DNA of 64,000 bases. Source: CAIYYO01 sp049299895 (GTDB lineage Archaea > Altiarchaeota > Altiarchaeia > IMC4 > QMZM01). Position 1 is the stretch's first letter; each line of letters starts with the position of its first letter. The stretch spans positions 96,991 through 160,990 of the forward strand of contig JBAQYF010000031.1 of assembly GCA_049299895.1 (NCBI GenBank). The letters are read 5' to 3'. This document shows, piece after piece, positions 1 to 8,183 of this stretch. Made by a program: the position numbers and the translations under genes. The notes beneath the pieces are model-generated. The model saw only the letters and a program-made list of their open reading frames with translations, did no database searches and had not been told where the DNA came from.

Positions 1-2
1 AC

Positions 3-428
3 CCCGAACTCACGAAAAAGACGATCAAAAACGGAGCCCTGTACACCGGAGACCTTGCCGTGGTCGACGAGGACGGCTACATATACACAGTGGGCAGGTC
101 CAGCAACATCATAAAATCTGCGGGCTACCGGATATCGCCCACAGAGATCGAAGAAGAGATAAACAAGCTGGAAGGAGTCATCGATTGCGTCGCCTTCGGG
201 TTTCCGGACAGCATAATGGGCGAATGCGTGACCGCGGCGGTCCTGACAAAGAACGCATCCAGTGAGTTAAAGGAGACTATCCTGCTTCACTGCAAAAAGA
301 CCTTTCCGTCGCATAAGGTCCCAAAACACATAGTCTTCATGGAGGAATTCCCGCTCAACTCCTCAGGCAAGACAAACAGCCAGAAGATAAAAGAAACCGC
401 GAAAGAGAGGATAGAAAAAGAATCATAG
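3..428 (+). CDS. AMP-dependent acyl-CoA/acyl-ACP ligase, C-terminal part (cut by window edge)
   Basis: The frame is open from the window edge, so the N-terminal adenylation core is missing and only about 141 residues are visible. They contain the late signatures of the ANL superfamily: a YTGD motif read from before the first in-frame ATG, a GRSSNIIKSAGYRISPTEIE stretch (the A8 hinge and start of the mobile C-terminal domain), and PLNSSGKTNSQK near the end, where the lysine after SGKT matches the A10 catalytic lysine region. Family members activate a carboxylic acid as acyl-AMP and pass it to CoA or a carrier thiol. It lies 13 nt before a LuxE-like gene and two genes before a LuxC-like reductase, so it may supply the acyl group for that module. 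Substrate unknown. Confidence 0.85.
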   Translation, partial: PELTKKTIKNGALYTGDLAVVDEDGYIYTVGRSSNIIKSAGYRISPTEIEEEINKLEGVIDCVAFGFPDSIMGECVTAAVLTKNASSELKETILLHCKKTFPSHKVPKHIVFMEEFPLNSSGKTNSQKIKETAKERIEKES

Positions 429-441
429 AGCACCCAAAGAT

Positions 442-1599
442 ATGCCAAAGAGCACTGAAGACACGGGGGCAGCTCCCGGCGAGAAAACCCACCATGTATC
501 AGTCTCCTTAGAGGAAATTCTGAAACTAAAGCAGTACTCCATCCCTGATGAGGAGAAGAACCGCATGCTGCTTGTGAACATAAAAGAGCAGCTTCTTTGC
601 GCAAAAGAAAACAGGCATATAAAGAGCTTCTTTGAAAAACAGGGAATCGACATAAGCTCGATCAATAAGCTGGAGGATGTGCCGACGATACCGGTGCAGA
701 TGTTCAAATATTTCGACCTCAGGATAGGCACCCCTGAGAGCATAGTCAAAGTCCTCAAGTCCAGCGGCACGACAAGCGGATTACCCAGCAGGGTCCCCCT
801 GAGCAAGAAGACGACCATGAACCAGACAAAGGCCCTGAATTCCATCTTATCAGATTATCTTGGCAACAAGAGAAGGTTGTTTCTCGTAATAGACCATGAA
901 GGAATCAATGCGCCCAATTCGGAAATCACCGCAAGGACCGCGGGGGTGCGCGGCCTTTCCATATTCTCAAAAAAGATAATCTACCTCCTAAAGGAAGTAG
1001 ACGGAAAACTCGTATTGAACATGCCGGCAATAGAGGACCTGATCCAGAACCACAAAGATGAAGAGGTCTACGTCTTCGGCTTCACCTATATAGTATGGTC
1101 TGTCTTCTGCAGGCAGGCAAAGGAGCAGCTAAAGGGCAGACCGTTCAATTTCCGCGAGGCGATAATATTCCACAGCGGCGGATGGAAGAAACTCGAAGAA
1201 GAAAAGGTCTCAAAAGAGGTGTTCTCGGAAGAGATCGCAAAAATATTCGGAACAGACCCAAAAAAAGTCCACGACTTCTATGGAATGGCGGAACAGACGG
1301 GGATAATATTCGTAGACTGCGAACACGGAAACAAGCACGTACCGAACTTTGCGCAGGTGATAATACGCGACATACAGACGCTTAAGCCTTGCGAGATAAA
1401 TGAGACGGGCCTAATCGAGGTCATGAGCATCCTTGCTGACAGCTATTATTGCCAGGCGATATTGACCGAGGACAAAGGATTCCTCGCAGGCATAGATGAT
1501 TGCCCGTGCAAAAGAAAGGGCAGGTATTTCCGGTTCAAATCAAGGGTCGAGAAGGTAGAGATGCGGGGCTGCGGAGACACCTTCAAGGAGAAAACATGA
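442..1599 (+). CDS. LuxE-family acyl-protein synthetase
   Basis: A 385-residue protein matching the LuxE/acyl-protein synthetase family (PF04443), related to the adenylating ANL enzymes. An SSGTTSG phosphate-binding motif lies at residues 107-113, and an RGC motif at the extreme C-terminus (Cys377) sits where LuxE carries its acylated cysteine. In bioluminescent bacteria LuxE activates a fatty acid and hands it to LuxC for reduction to aldehyde. Outside them, LuxE/LuxC pairs occur in surface-polysaccharide clusters. Here the stop overlaps the ATG of a LuxC homologue (ATGA), so the two are almost certainly co-translated. No LuxAB-like luciferase is present, so the role is acyl reduction, not light production. 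The substrate is inferred to be an acyl group destined for glycan or lipid modification. Confidence 0.85.
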   Translation: MPKSTEDTGAAPGEKTHHVSVSLEEILKLKQYSIPDEEKNRMLLVNIKEQLLCAKENRHIKSFFEKQGIDISSINKLEDVPTIPVQMFKYFDLRIGTPESIVKVLKSSGTTSGLPSRVPLSKKTTMNQTKALNSILSDYLGNKRRLFLVIDHEGINAPNSEITARTAGVRGLSIFSKKIIYLLKEVDGKLVLNMPAIEDLIQNHKDEEVYVFGFTYIVWSVFCRQAKEQLKGRPFNFREAIIFHSGGWKKLEEEKVSKEVFSEEIAKIFGTDPKKVHDFYGMAEQTGIIFVDCEHGNKHVPNFAQVIIRDIQTLKPCEINETGLIEVMSILADSYYCQAILTEDKGFLAGIDDCPCKRKGRYFRFKSRVEKVEMRGCGDTFKEKT

Positions 1600-2885
1600 T
1601 AAAGTGCCACCTACTGGACGGAAGATTCGAAGAGAAGGAATTCGAGGACTTCGATGTTATCGCGCAGACAATAAACAAGAACCGCGAAAAACTGTACGAA
1701 CTTGAGATAAGACAGATAATAGAGATACTGTGCCAGCTTGGAAGAAAGATAATCAAGGACAAAGAGATAAACAGGATACAAGGGGTAGGCTACATTGCCA
1801 TGTGGCTGCGCAAAGACCGCCTGGAGGACGTCTGCAGGATAAACTACATGGACGAGTCTTATTACGAAGAATTCACGGAGGCGTCAAAGGACCTAAAACT
1901 GTGCATGCAGCCCAGAGGCATAGTATGCCATTCTGTTGCGGGAAACATCCCGACCCTCGCCTTCTTCTCGGTCGTGCAGGCGATCCTTTCAAAAAACGGG
2001 AGCATCGTCAAAGTCCCGGAACACACTAAAGACATAATACTCGCGATACTCAAGCACCTTGATGAAACATCAGTCGTAATCGATGGAACAGAATACCACG
2101 GAAAAGACATAGTAAAATCGATATCATTAGTCTGCTTCGAAGGAAAAGACCAGGAAACAAGCAAAAAATTCTCGATTGTCGCGGACTGCAAAGTCATCTG
2201 GGGCGGCTCGGACGCCGTAAAAGCAGTCACAACTCTTCCGCAAAAAGAGCACTGCGAGATAATCTCATACGGGCCGAAATATTCGTTCGGCGTATTTGAC
2301 AGGGAGTACATAGAAAATGGCCCGTTCGAAAAAGCGCTGGAGGGAGCAGCCTCGGACGTCGCAGTCTTCAACCAGATGGCCTGCTCTTCACCGCACGTCT
2401 ACTTCTTTGAGAAAAGCAACCGCCCGATAATGGAGATAGCTAATATCCTGAAAAGGTGCTTTGAGAGCCTCCCGGAAAAATTACTCAGGCAGGAGATACC
2501 CGAAAGCACTGCCTCAAGGATAATAAACGCGCGCGGAATGTACTTCCTTGACAGCGAAAAATGGATCGTAAAACCGGAGGATCTGTCCTGGACGATACTC
2601 GTGAACAAGGATATCAGGCTGGAAGAGCCGGTGCAGGGCAAAGTCGTATTCCTAAAAGAGGTCGAGAGCGTCGATCTGGTCTTGGACCTTATAACCCGCA
2701 AGATACAAGCGATGAGCGTCTCCATCCGAAACGACGAGAAGAGAAGGGCTTTTGCGAAGAAAGCAGCATACAGGGGCGTAGACAGGATAGTTCCCCCGGG
2801 AAAGATGCACGAATTCGACCTGCCATGGGACGGGATACTGGGCCTGAACAGGATGGTAAGATGGGTCATTTTAAAGGATAAATAA
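1596..2885 (+). CDS. LuxC-family acyl-CoA reductase
   Basis: The ATG at 1596 was chosen because it overlaps the upstream stop (ATGA) and follows an AAGGAG Shine-Dalgarno; an in-frame extension to 1500 lies wholly inside the previous gene. The 429-residue product matches LuxC (PF05893), an aldehyde-dehydrogenase-fold enzyme that reduces acyl thioesters to aldehydes with NADPH. The motif QMACSSPH (Cys263) corresponds to the conserved active-site cysteine, and CHSVAGNIP (about residues 111-119) is the conserved N-terminal block. Together with the LuxE-like protein and the SDR downstream it could form an acid to acyl-enzyme to aldehyde (to alcohol) route. The product is unknown. Confidence 0.87.
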   Translation: MIKCHLLDGRFEEKEFEDFDVIAQTINKNREKLYELEIRQIIEILCQLGRKIIKDKEINRIQGVGYIAMWLRKDRLEDVCRINYMDESYYEEFTEASKDLKLCMQPRGIVCHSVAGNIPTLAFFSVVQAILSKNGSIVKVPEHTKDIILAILKHLDETSVVIDGTEYHGKDIVKSISLVCFEGKDQETSKKFSIVADCKVIWGGSDAVKAVTTLPQKEHCEIISYGPKYSFGVFDREYIENGPFEKALEGAASDVAVFNQMACSSPHVYFFEKSNRPIMEIANILKRCFESLPEKLLRQEIPESTASRIINARGMYFLDSEKWIVKPEDLSWTILVNKDIRLEEPVQGKVVFLKEVESVDLVLDLITRKIQAMSVSIRNDEKRRAFAKKAAYRGVDRIVPPGKMHEFDLPWDGILGLNRMVRWVILKDK

Positions 2886-2889
2886 ATAT

Positions 2890-2978
2890 CCCCACAGCAA
2901 GCTGTGGGGTATTCACGAACTATAAGTTGTGAATGTTGCGTTTGATCTAGGAACCCATGCTGCAAGCAGCGGGGTATT
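2890..2978 (+). repeat. Two REP-like hairpins sharing GCAAGC...GGGGTATT
   Basis: The gap between luxC and the SDR gene holds a perfect 9-bp stem, CCCCACAGC (2890-2898) with GCTGTGGGG (2901-2909), followed by TATT. Sixty-five bases later GCTGC-AA-GCAGC (2959-2970) is followed by the same GGGGTATT (2971-2978), with a degenerate left flank. A third hairpin lies between them (TTCAC/GTGAA with AAC/GTT, 2912-2933). The two outer hairpins look like copies of one palindromic element that changed together on both arms. Such intergenic palindromes resemble REP sequences or the hairpin ends of IS200/IS605 elements, but no transposase is present. A transcript-stability role is also possible. Confidence 0.5.
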
Positions 2979-3009
2979 ACCGATAAAATAAAATTAATAG
3001 AGGGTAAAA

Positions 3010-3750
3010 ATGCTCAAAGACAAGGTGGTATTAATAACCGGCGCAGGAAGAGGGATAGGTAGAGTGGTGGCATTACTTGCCGCGGAAAACCACGCAAAGG
3101 TCATCATAAACTATAACAGAAGCGAAAAAGAAGCAGCTAAGGTCGCAGAAGAGATAAAGAACAAAGGCCTTGAAGCGATGGCAATGAAAGCCGACGTCTC
3201 GAACGAAAATGAGGTTCGAGCGATGTTCGATTCCATCCGGGACAAATTCGACCGACTGGACGTAATCGTCAACAATGCAGGCATAATGAAGGGGAACATG
3301 CTGATGCTCACAAAAACTGAGGAATACGACGAGATCAATGATATAAACGCGAAAGGCACGTTCCTGTGCATGAGATACGCATCGAAACTGATGCTGAAGC
3401 AAAAGTCCGGGAAGATAATCAACCTCACGTCGATCATAGGTACCAACGGGGAGAAGGGATATGCTGCATATTCTGCAAGCAAAGCCGCAGTCATCGGCAT
3501 GACATTGTCCGCGGCAAAAGAGCTTGGAGCGCTAGGGATAACCGTGAATGCGATCGCTCCGGGATTCATAGACACCGACATGACAAGCGGGCTGAAGGAA
3601 GAGATAAAGCAAGACATAATAAAGAACATCGCGCTAAAAAGGATAGGAAAACCGGAGGATGTTGCAAAAGCCATTCTGTTTCTGAGCTCTGGCCAGAGCG
3701 ACTACATAACCGGCCAGGTCATAGGAGTAGACGGCGGACAGATAATGTAA
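3010..3750 (+). CDS. SDR-family oxidoreductase, FabG-like (3-oxoacyl reductase type)
   Basis: A 246-residue classical short-chain dehydrogenase. The cofactor motif TGAGRGIG is at residues 10-17, NNAG at 88-91, the catalytic serine at about 141 and YSASK at 154-158, so the Ser-Tyr-Lys triad is intact. The PGFIDTDM segment and the C-terminal VDGGQIM end are typical of FabG. Archaea lack a standard FAS II, so FabG-like enzymes usually reduce keto groups of other small molecules. Placed directly after the LuxE/LuxC genes it could reduce a ketoacyl thioester or an aldehyde made by them; this is inferred from position only. An AGAGGG Shine-Dalgarno lies just before the ATG. Confidence 0.85.
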   Translation: MLKDKVVLITGAGRGIGRVVALLAAENHAKVIINYNRSEKEAAKVAEEIKNKGLEAMAMKADVSNENEVRAMFDSIRDKFDRLDVIVNNAGIMKGNMLMLTKTEEYDEINDINAKGTFLCMRYASKLMLKQKSGKIINLTSIIGTNGEKGYAAYSASKAAVIGMTLSAAKELGALGITVNAIAPGFIDTDMTSGLKEEIKQDIIKNIALKRIGKPEDVAKAILFLSSGQSDYITGQVIGVDGGQIM

Positions 3751-3763
3751 CGGACAAAAAAAG

Positions 3764-4471
3764 ATGACACCCGAAGAATTAAGAAAACAGGTCCATACGC
3801 TTTTCCACAAATACAAGTATGAAAACAACGATGACGGCCACCTGGACATACCGATCAGGGACACGAAAGGAAATATAGTGGGACACATGAGCCCATGCCA
3901 GGCCAAAGAGGTGATGGATACATCTAAGCTAATACCCCTCTTTGCGCAGTGGAGGAACGAGAACAACTACGCGTTCGCGTCGCAACCGAAAGCAACACCC
4001 GAGGGGACTTCAAAGTGGTACGACAACTATCTGATAAACTTGGACGACCGTATCCTTTTCATAATCAAGACGATCGACGGCGAACCCATCGGCCACATGG
4101 GCCTCTGGACATTCGATTATGAGAAGAAGACCTGCGAGATAGACAACCTGATAAAGGGGAAGAAGAACCCTCTTCCAGGCCTGATAATGTTCTTTGCTGC
4201 AAAGGCGCTAATGGAATGGACCTACGCAAACATCGGGGTAGAGAGCCTTGGAGGGAGGATGCTGAAAGACAACAGGGCCGCAATAACCTTCTGGGAGAGG
4301 CTAGGATTCACAGTCATAGGAGAGATACCCCTCGCAAAGATCCAGGATCCCAATGTTACAGGCTGGGAAGAGCTTAATCCTGGAGACACGAGGAAGCCGG
4401 ACAGATACGAGGTCGTAACTACTGATAGAAAGGATATCTACGAAAAGAACATAGCAAAGCAAAAACAATGA
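3764..4471 (+). CDS. GNAT-family N-acetyltransferase
   Basis: A 235-residue protein of the RimJ/RimL-like GNAT fold. Residues from about 50 hold the N-terminal GNAT helices (LIPLFAQWRNENN), the central strand is IDGEPIGHMGLW, and the C-terminal part has the acceptor-end pattern GGRMLKDNRAAITFWERLGF, typical of GNAT motif B (N-x-x-A-x-x-x-Y/W-x-x-x-GF). Such enzymes move an acetyl group from acetyl-CoA to an amine. Its stop overlaps the start of an aminotransferase gene (ATGA), so acetylation of an amino sugar or amino acid made by that neighbour is the likely role. The first 45 residues are not part of the fold core and I do not recognise them. Confidence 0.8.
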   Translation: MTPEELRKQVHTLFHKYKYENNDDGHLDIPIRDTKGNIVGHMSPCQAKEVMDTSKLIPLFAQWRNENNYAFASQPKATPEGTSKWYDNYLINLDDRILFIIKTIDGEPIGHMGLWTFDYEKKTCEIDNLIKGKKNPLPGLIMFFAAKALMEWTYANIGVESLGGRMLKDNRAAITFWERLGFTVIGEIPLAKIQDPNVTGWEELNPGDTRKPDRYEVVTTDRKDIYEKNIAKQKQ

Positions 4472-5628
4472 AACTCTCAGTCAGCGCACGCTCAAAGGAG
4501 ATCGTGCAATCGGAAATCAGGACTATGTCGATAGAATGCGACAAGGTTAATGGGATTAACCTTTCACAGGGAGTGTGCGACCTGGACCTTCCATTGCCCG
4601 TGAAGATGGGGGCAAAAGAGGCGATGGATGCAGGCATAAACCACTACACGAGATACGACGGCCTGCCGGAGCTAAGAAACGCGATAGCTTCAAAGATGCG
4701 CAAATACAACAATATCGAATCCGACCCGGAAAAAAACATCATAGTCTCCTGCGGAGCGACCGGCGCATTCTACTCGGCATGCCTCGCCCTCTTGAACCCC
4801 GGAGACGAGGTCATCATCTTTGAGCCGTACTATGGATACCACATAAACACCCTCCTTGCGACACAGGCAAGACCCGTTTACGTCAGAATGAGCCCGCCGG
4901 ACTGGTCATTCAACATGGAGGACCTTGAGCGCGCGGTTACTCCGAAGACGAAAGGCATAATGATCAACACCCCTGCAAACCCGTCGGGGAAGGTATTCAC
5001 AAAAAAAGAGCTGAAGCTGCTTGCCGATTTTGCGATAAAACACGACATCTTCATTTTCACAGATGAGATATACGAGTACTTCATCTACGCGGGAGCAAAG
5101 CACATAAGCCCAGGATCGCTCCAAGAGATAAAGGACCGGACCATAACGATCTCAGGGTATTCCAAGACCTTCAGCATAACGGGATGGCGCATAGGCTACT
5201 GCGTATGCGACGAAAAGTGGGCCCAGATGATAGGGTACATAAGCGACCTTGTCTACGTCTGCGGACCGGCCCCTTTGCAGGTAGGCGTTGCAAGAGGGAT
5301 CGAAAAGCTCCCGGACAGTTTCTATAAAGCCCTGTGCGATGAGTATGCAGCAAAAAGGGAGATTATCTGTTCGGCACTGGAGGGTTCAGGTCTTACTCCA
5401 TACGTCCCGCAGGGGGCATATTATGTGCTCGCAGACGTAAGTGCTATTCCAGGGAAAACAAGCAAGGATAAGGCGATGCACCTCCTGAAAAAGACTGGCG
5501 TCGCAAGCGTGCCAGGCGAAGCGTTCTATCACGACGATGGAGGAGAGAATCTCGTAAGGTTCTGTTTTGCCAAAAAAGATAGCGAACTAAACGAAGCCTG
5601 CAACAGGCTCCTAAAATTAAAGCAATGA
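4468..5628 (+). CDS. PLP-dependent aminotransferase, class I/II (aspartate aminotransferase fold)
   Basis: A 386-residue fold-type I aminotransferase. The Schiff-base lysine is Lys233 in SGYSKTFSITGW, Asn171 lies in NTPANPSG, Asp199 in the FTDEIYE motif binds the pyridine nitrogen, and Arg241 in WRIGY contacts the cofactor phosphate. The N-terminal SQGVCDLDLP and YTRYDGLPELR segments are usual for the aspartate/aromatic aminotransferase branch. The start overlaps the GNAT stop, so the two are translationally coupled. Location suggests it makes an amino acid or amine that decorates a surface glycan, but a general amino-acid transaminase cannot be excluded. Confidence 0.85.
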   Translation: MKLSVSARSKEIVQSEIRTMSIECDKVNGINLSQGVCDLDLPLPVKMGAKEAMDAGINHYTRYDGLPELRNAIASKMRKYNNIESDPEKNIIVSCGATGAFYSACLALLNPGDEVIIFEPYYGYHINTLLATQARPVYVRMSPPDWSFNMEDLERAVTPKTKGIMINTPANPSGKVFTKKELKLLADFAIKHDIFIFTDEIYEYFIYAGAKHISPGSLQEIKDRTITISGYSKTFSITGWRIGYCVCDEKWAQMIGYISDLVYVCGPAPLQVGVARGIEKLPDSFYKALCDEYAAKREIICSALEGSGLTPYVPQGAYYVLADVSAIPGKTSKDKAMHLLKKTGVASVPGEAFYHDDGGENLVRFCFAKKDSELNEACNRLLKLKQ

Positions 5629-5661
5629 ATCGCACTAATATAACTAACAGAGGCTTTTGAC

Positions 5662-6774
5662 ATGGACAAAAAGATCAGTTTTGCAGGACCTTGGATAACC
5701 CAAAAGGAGATAGACTACGTAGTCGACGCGACCAAGAACGGCTGGTATTCCACATATGACATGCATGCAAAAAAACTTGAGAGGGCAGTATGCGACTATC
5801 TCGGCGTAAAATACGGCATCGCAACGCACTGCTGCACACAGGCGCTACACCTTGCGACCGCCTCCCTCGGACTAAAAGCAGGCGATGAAGTGATATGCAC
5901 TGATTTTTCTTGGGTCGCTACCGCCTACGCAATATCTTATACTGGCGCAAAACCGGTCTTCGTGGACATAGACCCGGACTCCTGGTGCATCGATCCTGCG
6001 GCAATAGAAAAAGCGATAACAAAGAAGACTAAAGCAATAATGCTCGTGCACACCTTCGGGCACCCCGCGCAGATGGACGAGATAAGGGAGATAGCACAAA
6101 AACACGACCTGCGTGTCATCGAAGATGCTGCGCCCGCGCTCGGAGCCCAGTTCAAGGGACAAAAGACCGGGACGTTCGGGGATCTTGCCTGTTTTTCCTT
6201 TCAGGGGGCAAAGCTTGCAGTCAGCGGCGAAGGAGGAATTATCGTCACAGACAACGAAGAATTATACAAGAAAGCAGCCCTTCTGTCTTCTATGGGCAGG
6301 ACCGATTCACAGGCGGTGTTCTGGTCCGACTCCCTGGGATACCAGTACACAATAGCAAACCTGACCGCTGCCCTCGCCCTCGCGCAGGTCGAGAGGATAG
6401 ACGAGCTCCTGGCAAAAAAGAGACAGATATTCAACTGGTACTATGAGAGGCTCAAAGACGTCCGCGGGATAAAGGTCATAAAAGAGAAGAAGGACTGCAA
6501 AAGCAACTATTGCTATCCGTCTATCCTGCTCGGGAACGAGATAAAAGTCCCGAGAGACGATGTATTGAAGGGATTAAAGGACAGAAACATACACTGCAGA
6601 CCTGGATTCCCCAGGATGAGCAGATTCCCGCTGTACGCAAAAGACATAAGGTTCGCAAATCCCCAGACGGAAAAGGTCGAAAAGAGAGGGATATCGCTCG
6701 CTGCAGCGGCAAACCTCACACATGAGGATATTAACTACGTCTGCGATTCGCTCCTTGGTATTATCAAAGGATAA
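5662..6774 (+). CDS. DegT/DnrJ/EryC1/StrS-family sugar aminotransferase
   Basis: A 370-residue member of the sugar aminotransferase family (perosamine synthetase-like). The cofactor lysine is Lys184 in SFQGAKLAVSGEGG, the ring-nitrogen aspartate is Asp155 in EDAAPALGA, and a conserved glycine-rich GEGG loop follows. These enzymes transfer an amino group from glutamate to a 4-keto or 3-keto nucleotide sugar. The intact lysine makes this a true aminotransferase, unlike the next gene. The TAATG junction means it is translated with the RfbH-like gene downstream. It may aminate a 4-keto-6-deoxy sugar; the exact sugar is not known. Confidence 0.87.
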   Translation: MDKKISFAGPWITQKEIDYVVDATKNGWYSTYDMHAKKLERAVCDYLGVKYGIATHCCTQALHLATASLGLKAGDEVICTDFSWVATAYAISYTGAKPVFVDIDPDSWCIDPAAIEKAITKKTKAIMLVHTFGHPAQMDEIREIAQKHDLRVIEDAAPALGAQFKGQKTGTFGDLACFSFQGAKLAVSGEGGIIVTDNEELYKKAALLSSMGRTDSQAVFWSDSLGYQYTIANLTAALALAQVERIDELLAKKRQIFNWYYERLKDVRGIKVIKEKKDCKSNYCYPSILLGNEIKVPRDDVLKGLKDRNIHCRPGFPRMSRFPLYAKDIRFANPQTEKVEKRGISLAAAANLTHEDINYVCDSLLGIIKG

Positions 6775-8096
6775 TGAAAAAGGAAAGAACCGAAAGCGTC
6801 ATCAGGGAAGAGATACATGAGAAGGTCCGGGAGATATACAAGATACGCCGGGAAGAAGAAGAGACCAAAAAAGAGAATTATATCAGCTATGCAGGCAGGG
6901 TGTACGACGAGAAAGAGATCATCGCCTTGGTCGATTCGTCTCTCGATTTCTGGCTTACTGCAGGAAAATATGCAAAGGAATTCGAAAAAAAATTTTCATC
7001 ATTCATCGGAAGGAAGCATTCACTTCTCACGAATTCCGGCTCGTCAGCAAACCTCCTTGCGATTTCCGCGCTCACGTCAAAAAAACTCGGAGACCGGAGG
7101 CTTAAACCCAGAGATGAGGTAATAACCACTGCATGCGGCTTTCCGACTACTCTGAACCCGATTATCCAGAATGGCCTTATCCCTGTTTTCGTGGATGTGG
7201 AGTTGGGCACGTACAACATACGGGCGGACTTGCTCGCGGATGCCGTATCTGAGAAGACAAAAGCTATATTCGTAGCACACACCCTAGGTAACCCGGCAGA
7301 CATCAAAAAAATAAAAAAAACAGCTGATGAACACGACCTGTGGTACATCGAAGACAACTGCGACGCGCTTGGATCAAAATACGACGGCAGGTATACGGGA
7401 ACCTATGGAGACATATCGACCTACAGTTTCTACCCGGCTCATCACATAACCATGGGCGAAGGAGGCACGCTCTGCACGGATGATGATCTTCTGAACAGGA
7501 TAATCCTCTCGTACAGGGATTGGGGCAGGGACTGCTGGTGCCCTCCCGGAAAGGATAACACATGCGGCAAGAGATTCACCCAGAAATTCGGAAAGCTACC
7601 TTATGGCTATGACCACAAATATGTGTATTCGCATATAGGCTACAATCTTAAAGTAACGGACATGCAGGCTGCCGTGGGCGTGGAGCAATTAATAAAGCTT
7701 CCTTCATTCATAGAAAAAAGAAAGGAAAACTACAGGAGCCTTTACAAGGGCCTGGAAAAATACGAAAAATATTTTCTGCTGCCGAAAGCAACACCGGGAT
7801 CGGACCCTAGCTGGTTCGGCTTCCCTATACTCGTAAAAGAGGGTGCCGGATTCAAGAGGGAGGATATCGTAAAATTCTTGGAGGAAAACAGAATAGCGAC
7901 AAGAATGCTATTCGGAGGCAACCTCTTGAAGCAGCCCGCGTATGAGGATATTGAATACAGGTGCATAGACACCCTGGAGAACACCGACTTAGTTATGGAG
8001 AACCTGTTCTGGGTTGGGGTCTATCCAGGTATAAGCAGGGAGAAAACAGAGTATATACTGTCGGTTTTTGACAGATTCATTGAAAAAAAGGATTAA
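6774..8096 (+). CDS. rfbH: RfbH-type nucleotide-4-keto-6-deoxyglucose 3-dehydrase (E1, PLP plus Fe-S)
   Basis: A 440-residue DegT-fold protein in which the PLP lysine is replaced by histidine: SFYPAHHITMGEGG, with His223 at the lysine position. It keeps Cys196, Cys254, Cys256 and Cys264, an exact C-x57-C-x-C-x7-C pattern. That spacing is the [2Fe-2S] signature of the E1 dehydrase of 3,6-dideoxyhexose synthesis (AscC, DdhC/RfbH). E1 removes the 3-hydroxyl of CDP-4-keto-6-deoxyglucose with PMP and electrons from a partner reductase. The partner reductase, glucose-1-phosphate cytidylyltransferase and 4,6-dehydratase are not in the window. The length fits the family (about 435-440). The product is likely a 3-deoxy sugar for the glycan. 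Confidence 0.93.
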   Translation: MKKERTESVIREEIHEKVREIYKIRREEEETKKENYISYAGRVYDEKEIIALVDSSLDFWLTAGKYAKEFEKKFSSFIGRKHSLLTNSGSSANLLAISALTSKKLGDRRLKPRDEVITTACGFPTTLNPIIQNGLIPVFVDVELGTYNIRADLLADAVSEKTKAIFVAHTLGNPADIKKIKKTADEHDLWYIEDNCDALGSKYDGRYTGTYGDISTYSFYPAHHITMGEGGTLCTDDDLLNRIILSYRDWGRDCWCPPGKDNTCGKRFTQKFGKLPYGYDHKYVYSHIGYNLKVTDMQAAVGVEQLIKLPSFIEKRKENYRSLYKGLEKYEKYFLLPKATPGSDPSWFGFPILVKEGAGFKREDIVKFLEENRIATRMLFGGNLLKQPAYEDIEYRCIDTLENTDLVMENLFWVGVYPGISREKTEYILSVFDRFIEKKD

Positions 8097-8183
8097 ATAT
8101 AAAAATTATTTGATTCCAATTATGTTAGTATTACGGCAGATGTCATAATCATTTTTTGATACATAAACAATCCAATTAATGTG

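Noticed and set aside
442..2885. Bioluminescence (lux) operon
   Set aside because: There is no luciferase LuxA/LuxB homologue; LuxE/LuxC-type enzymes also occur in polysaccharide and lipid clusters.
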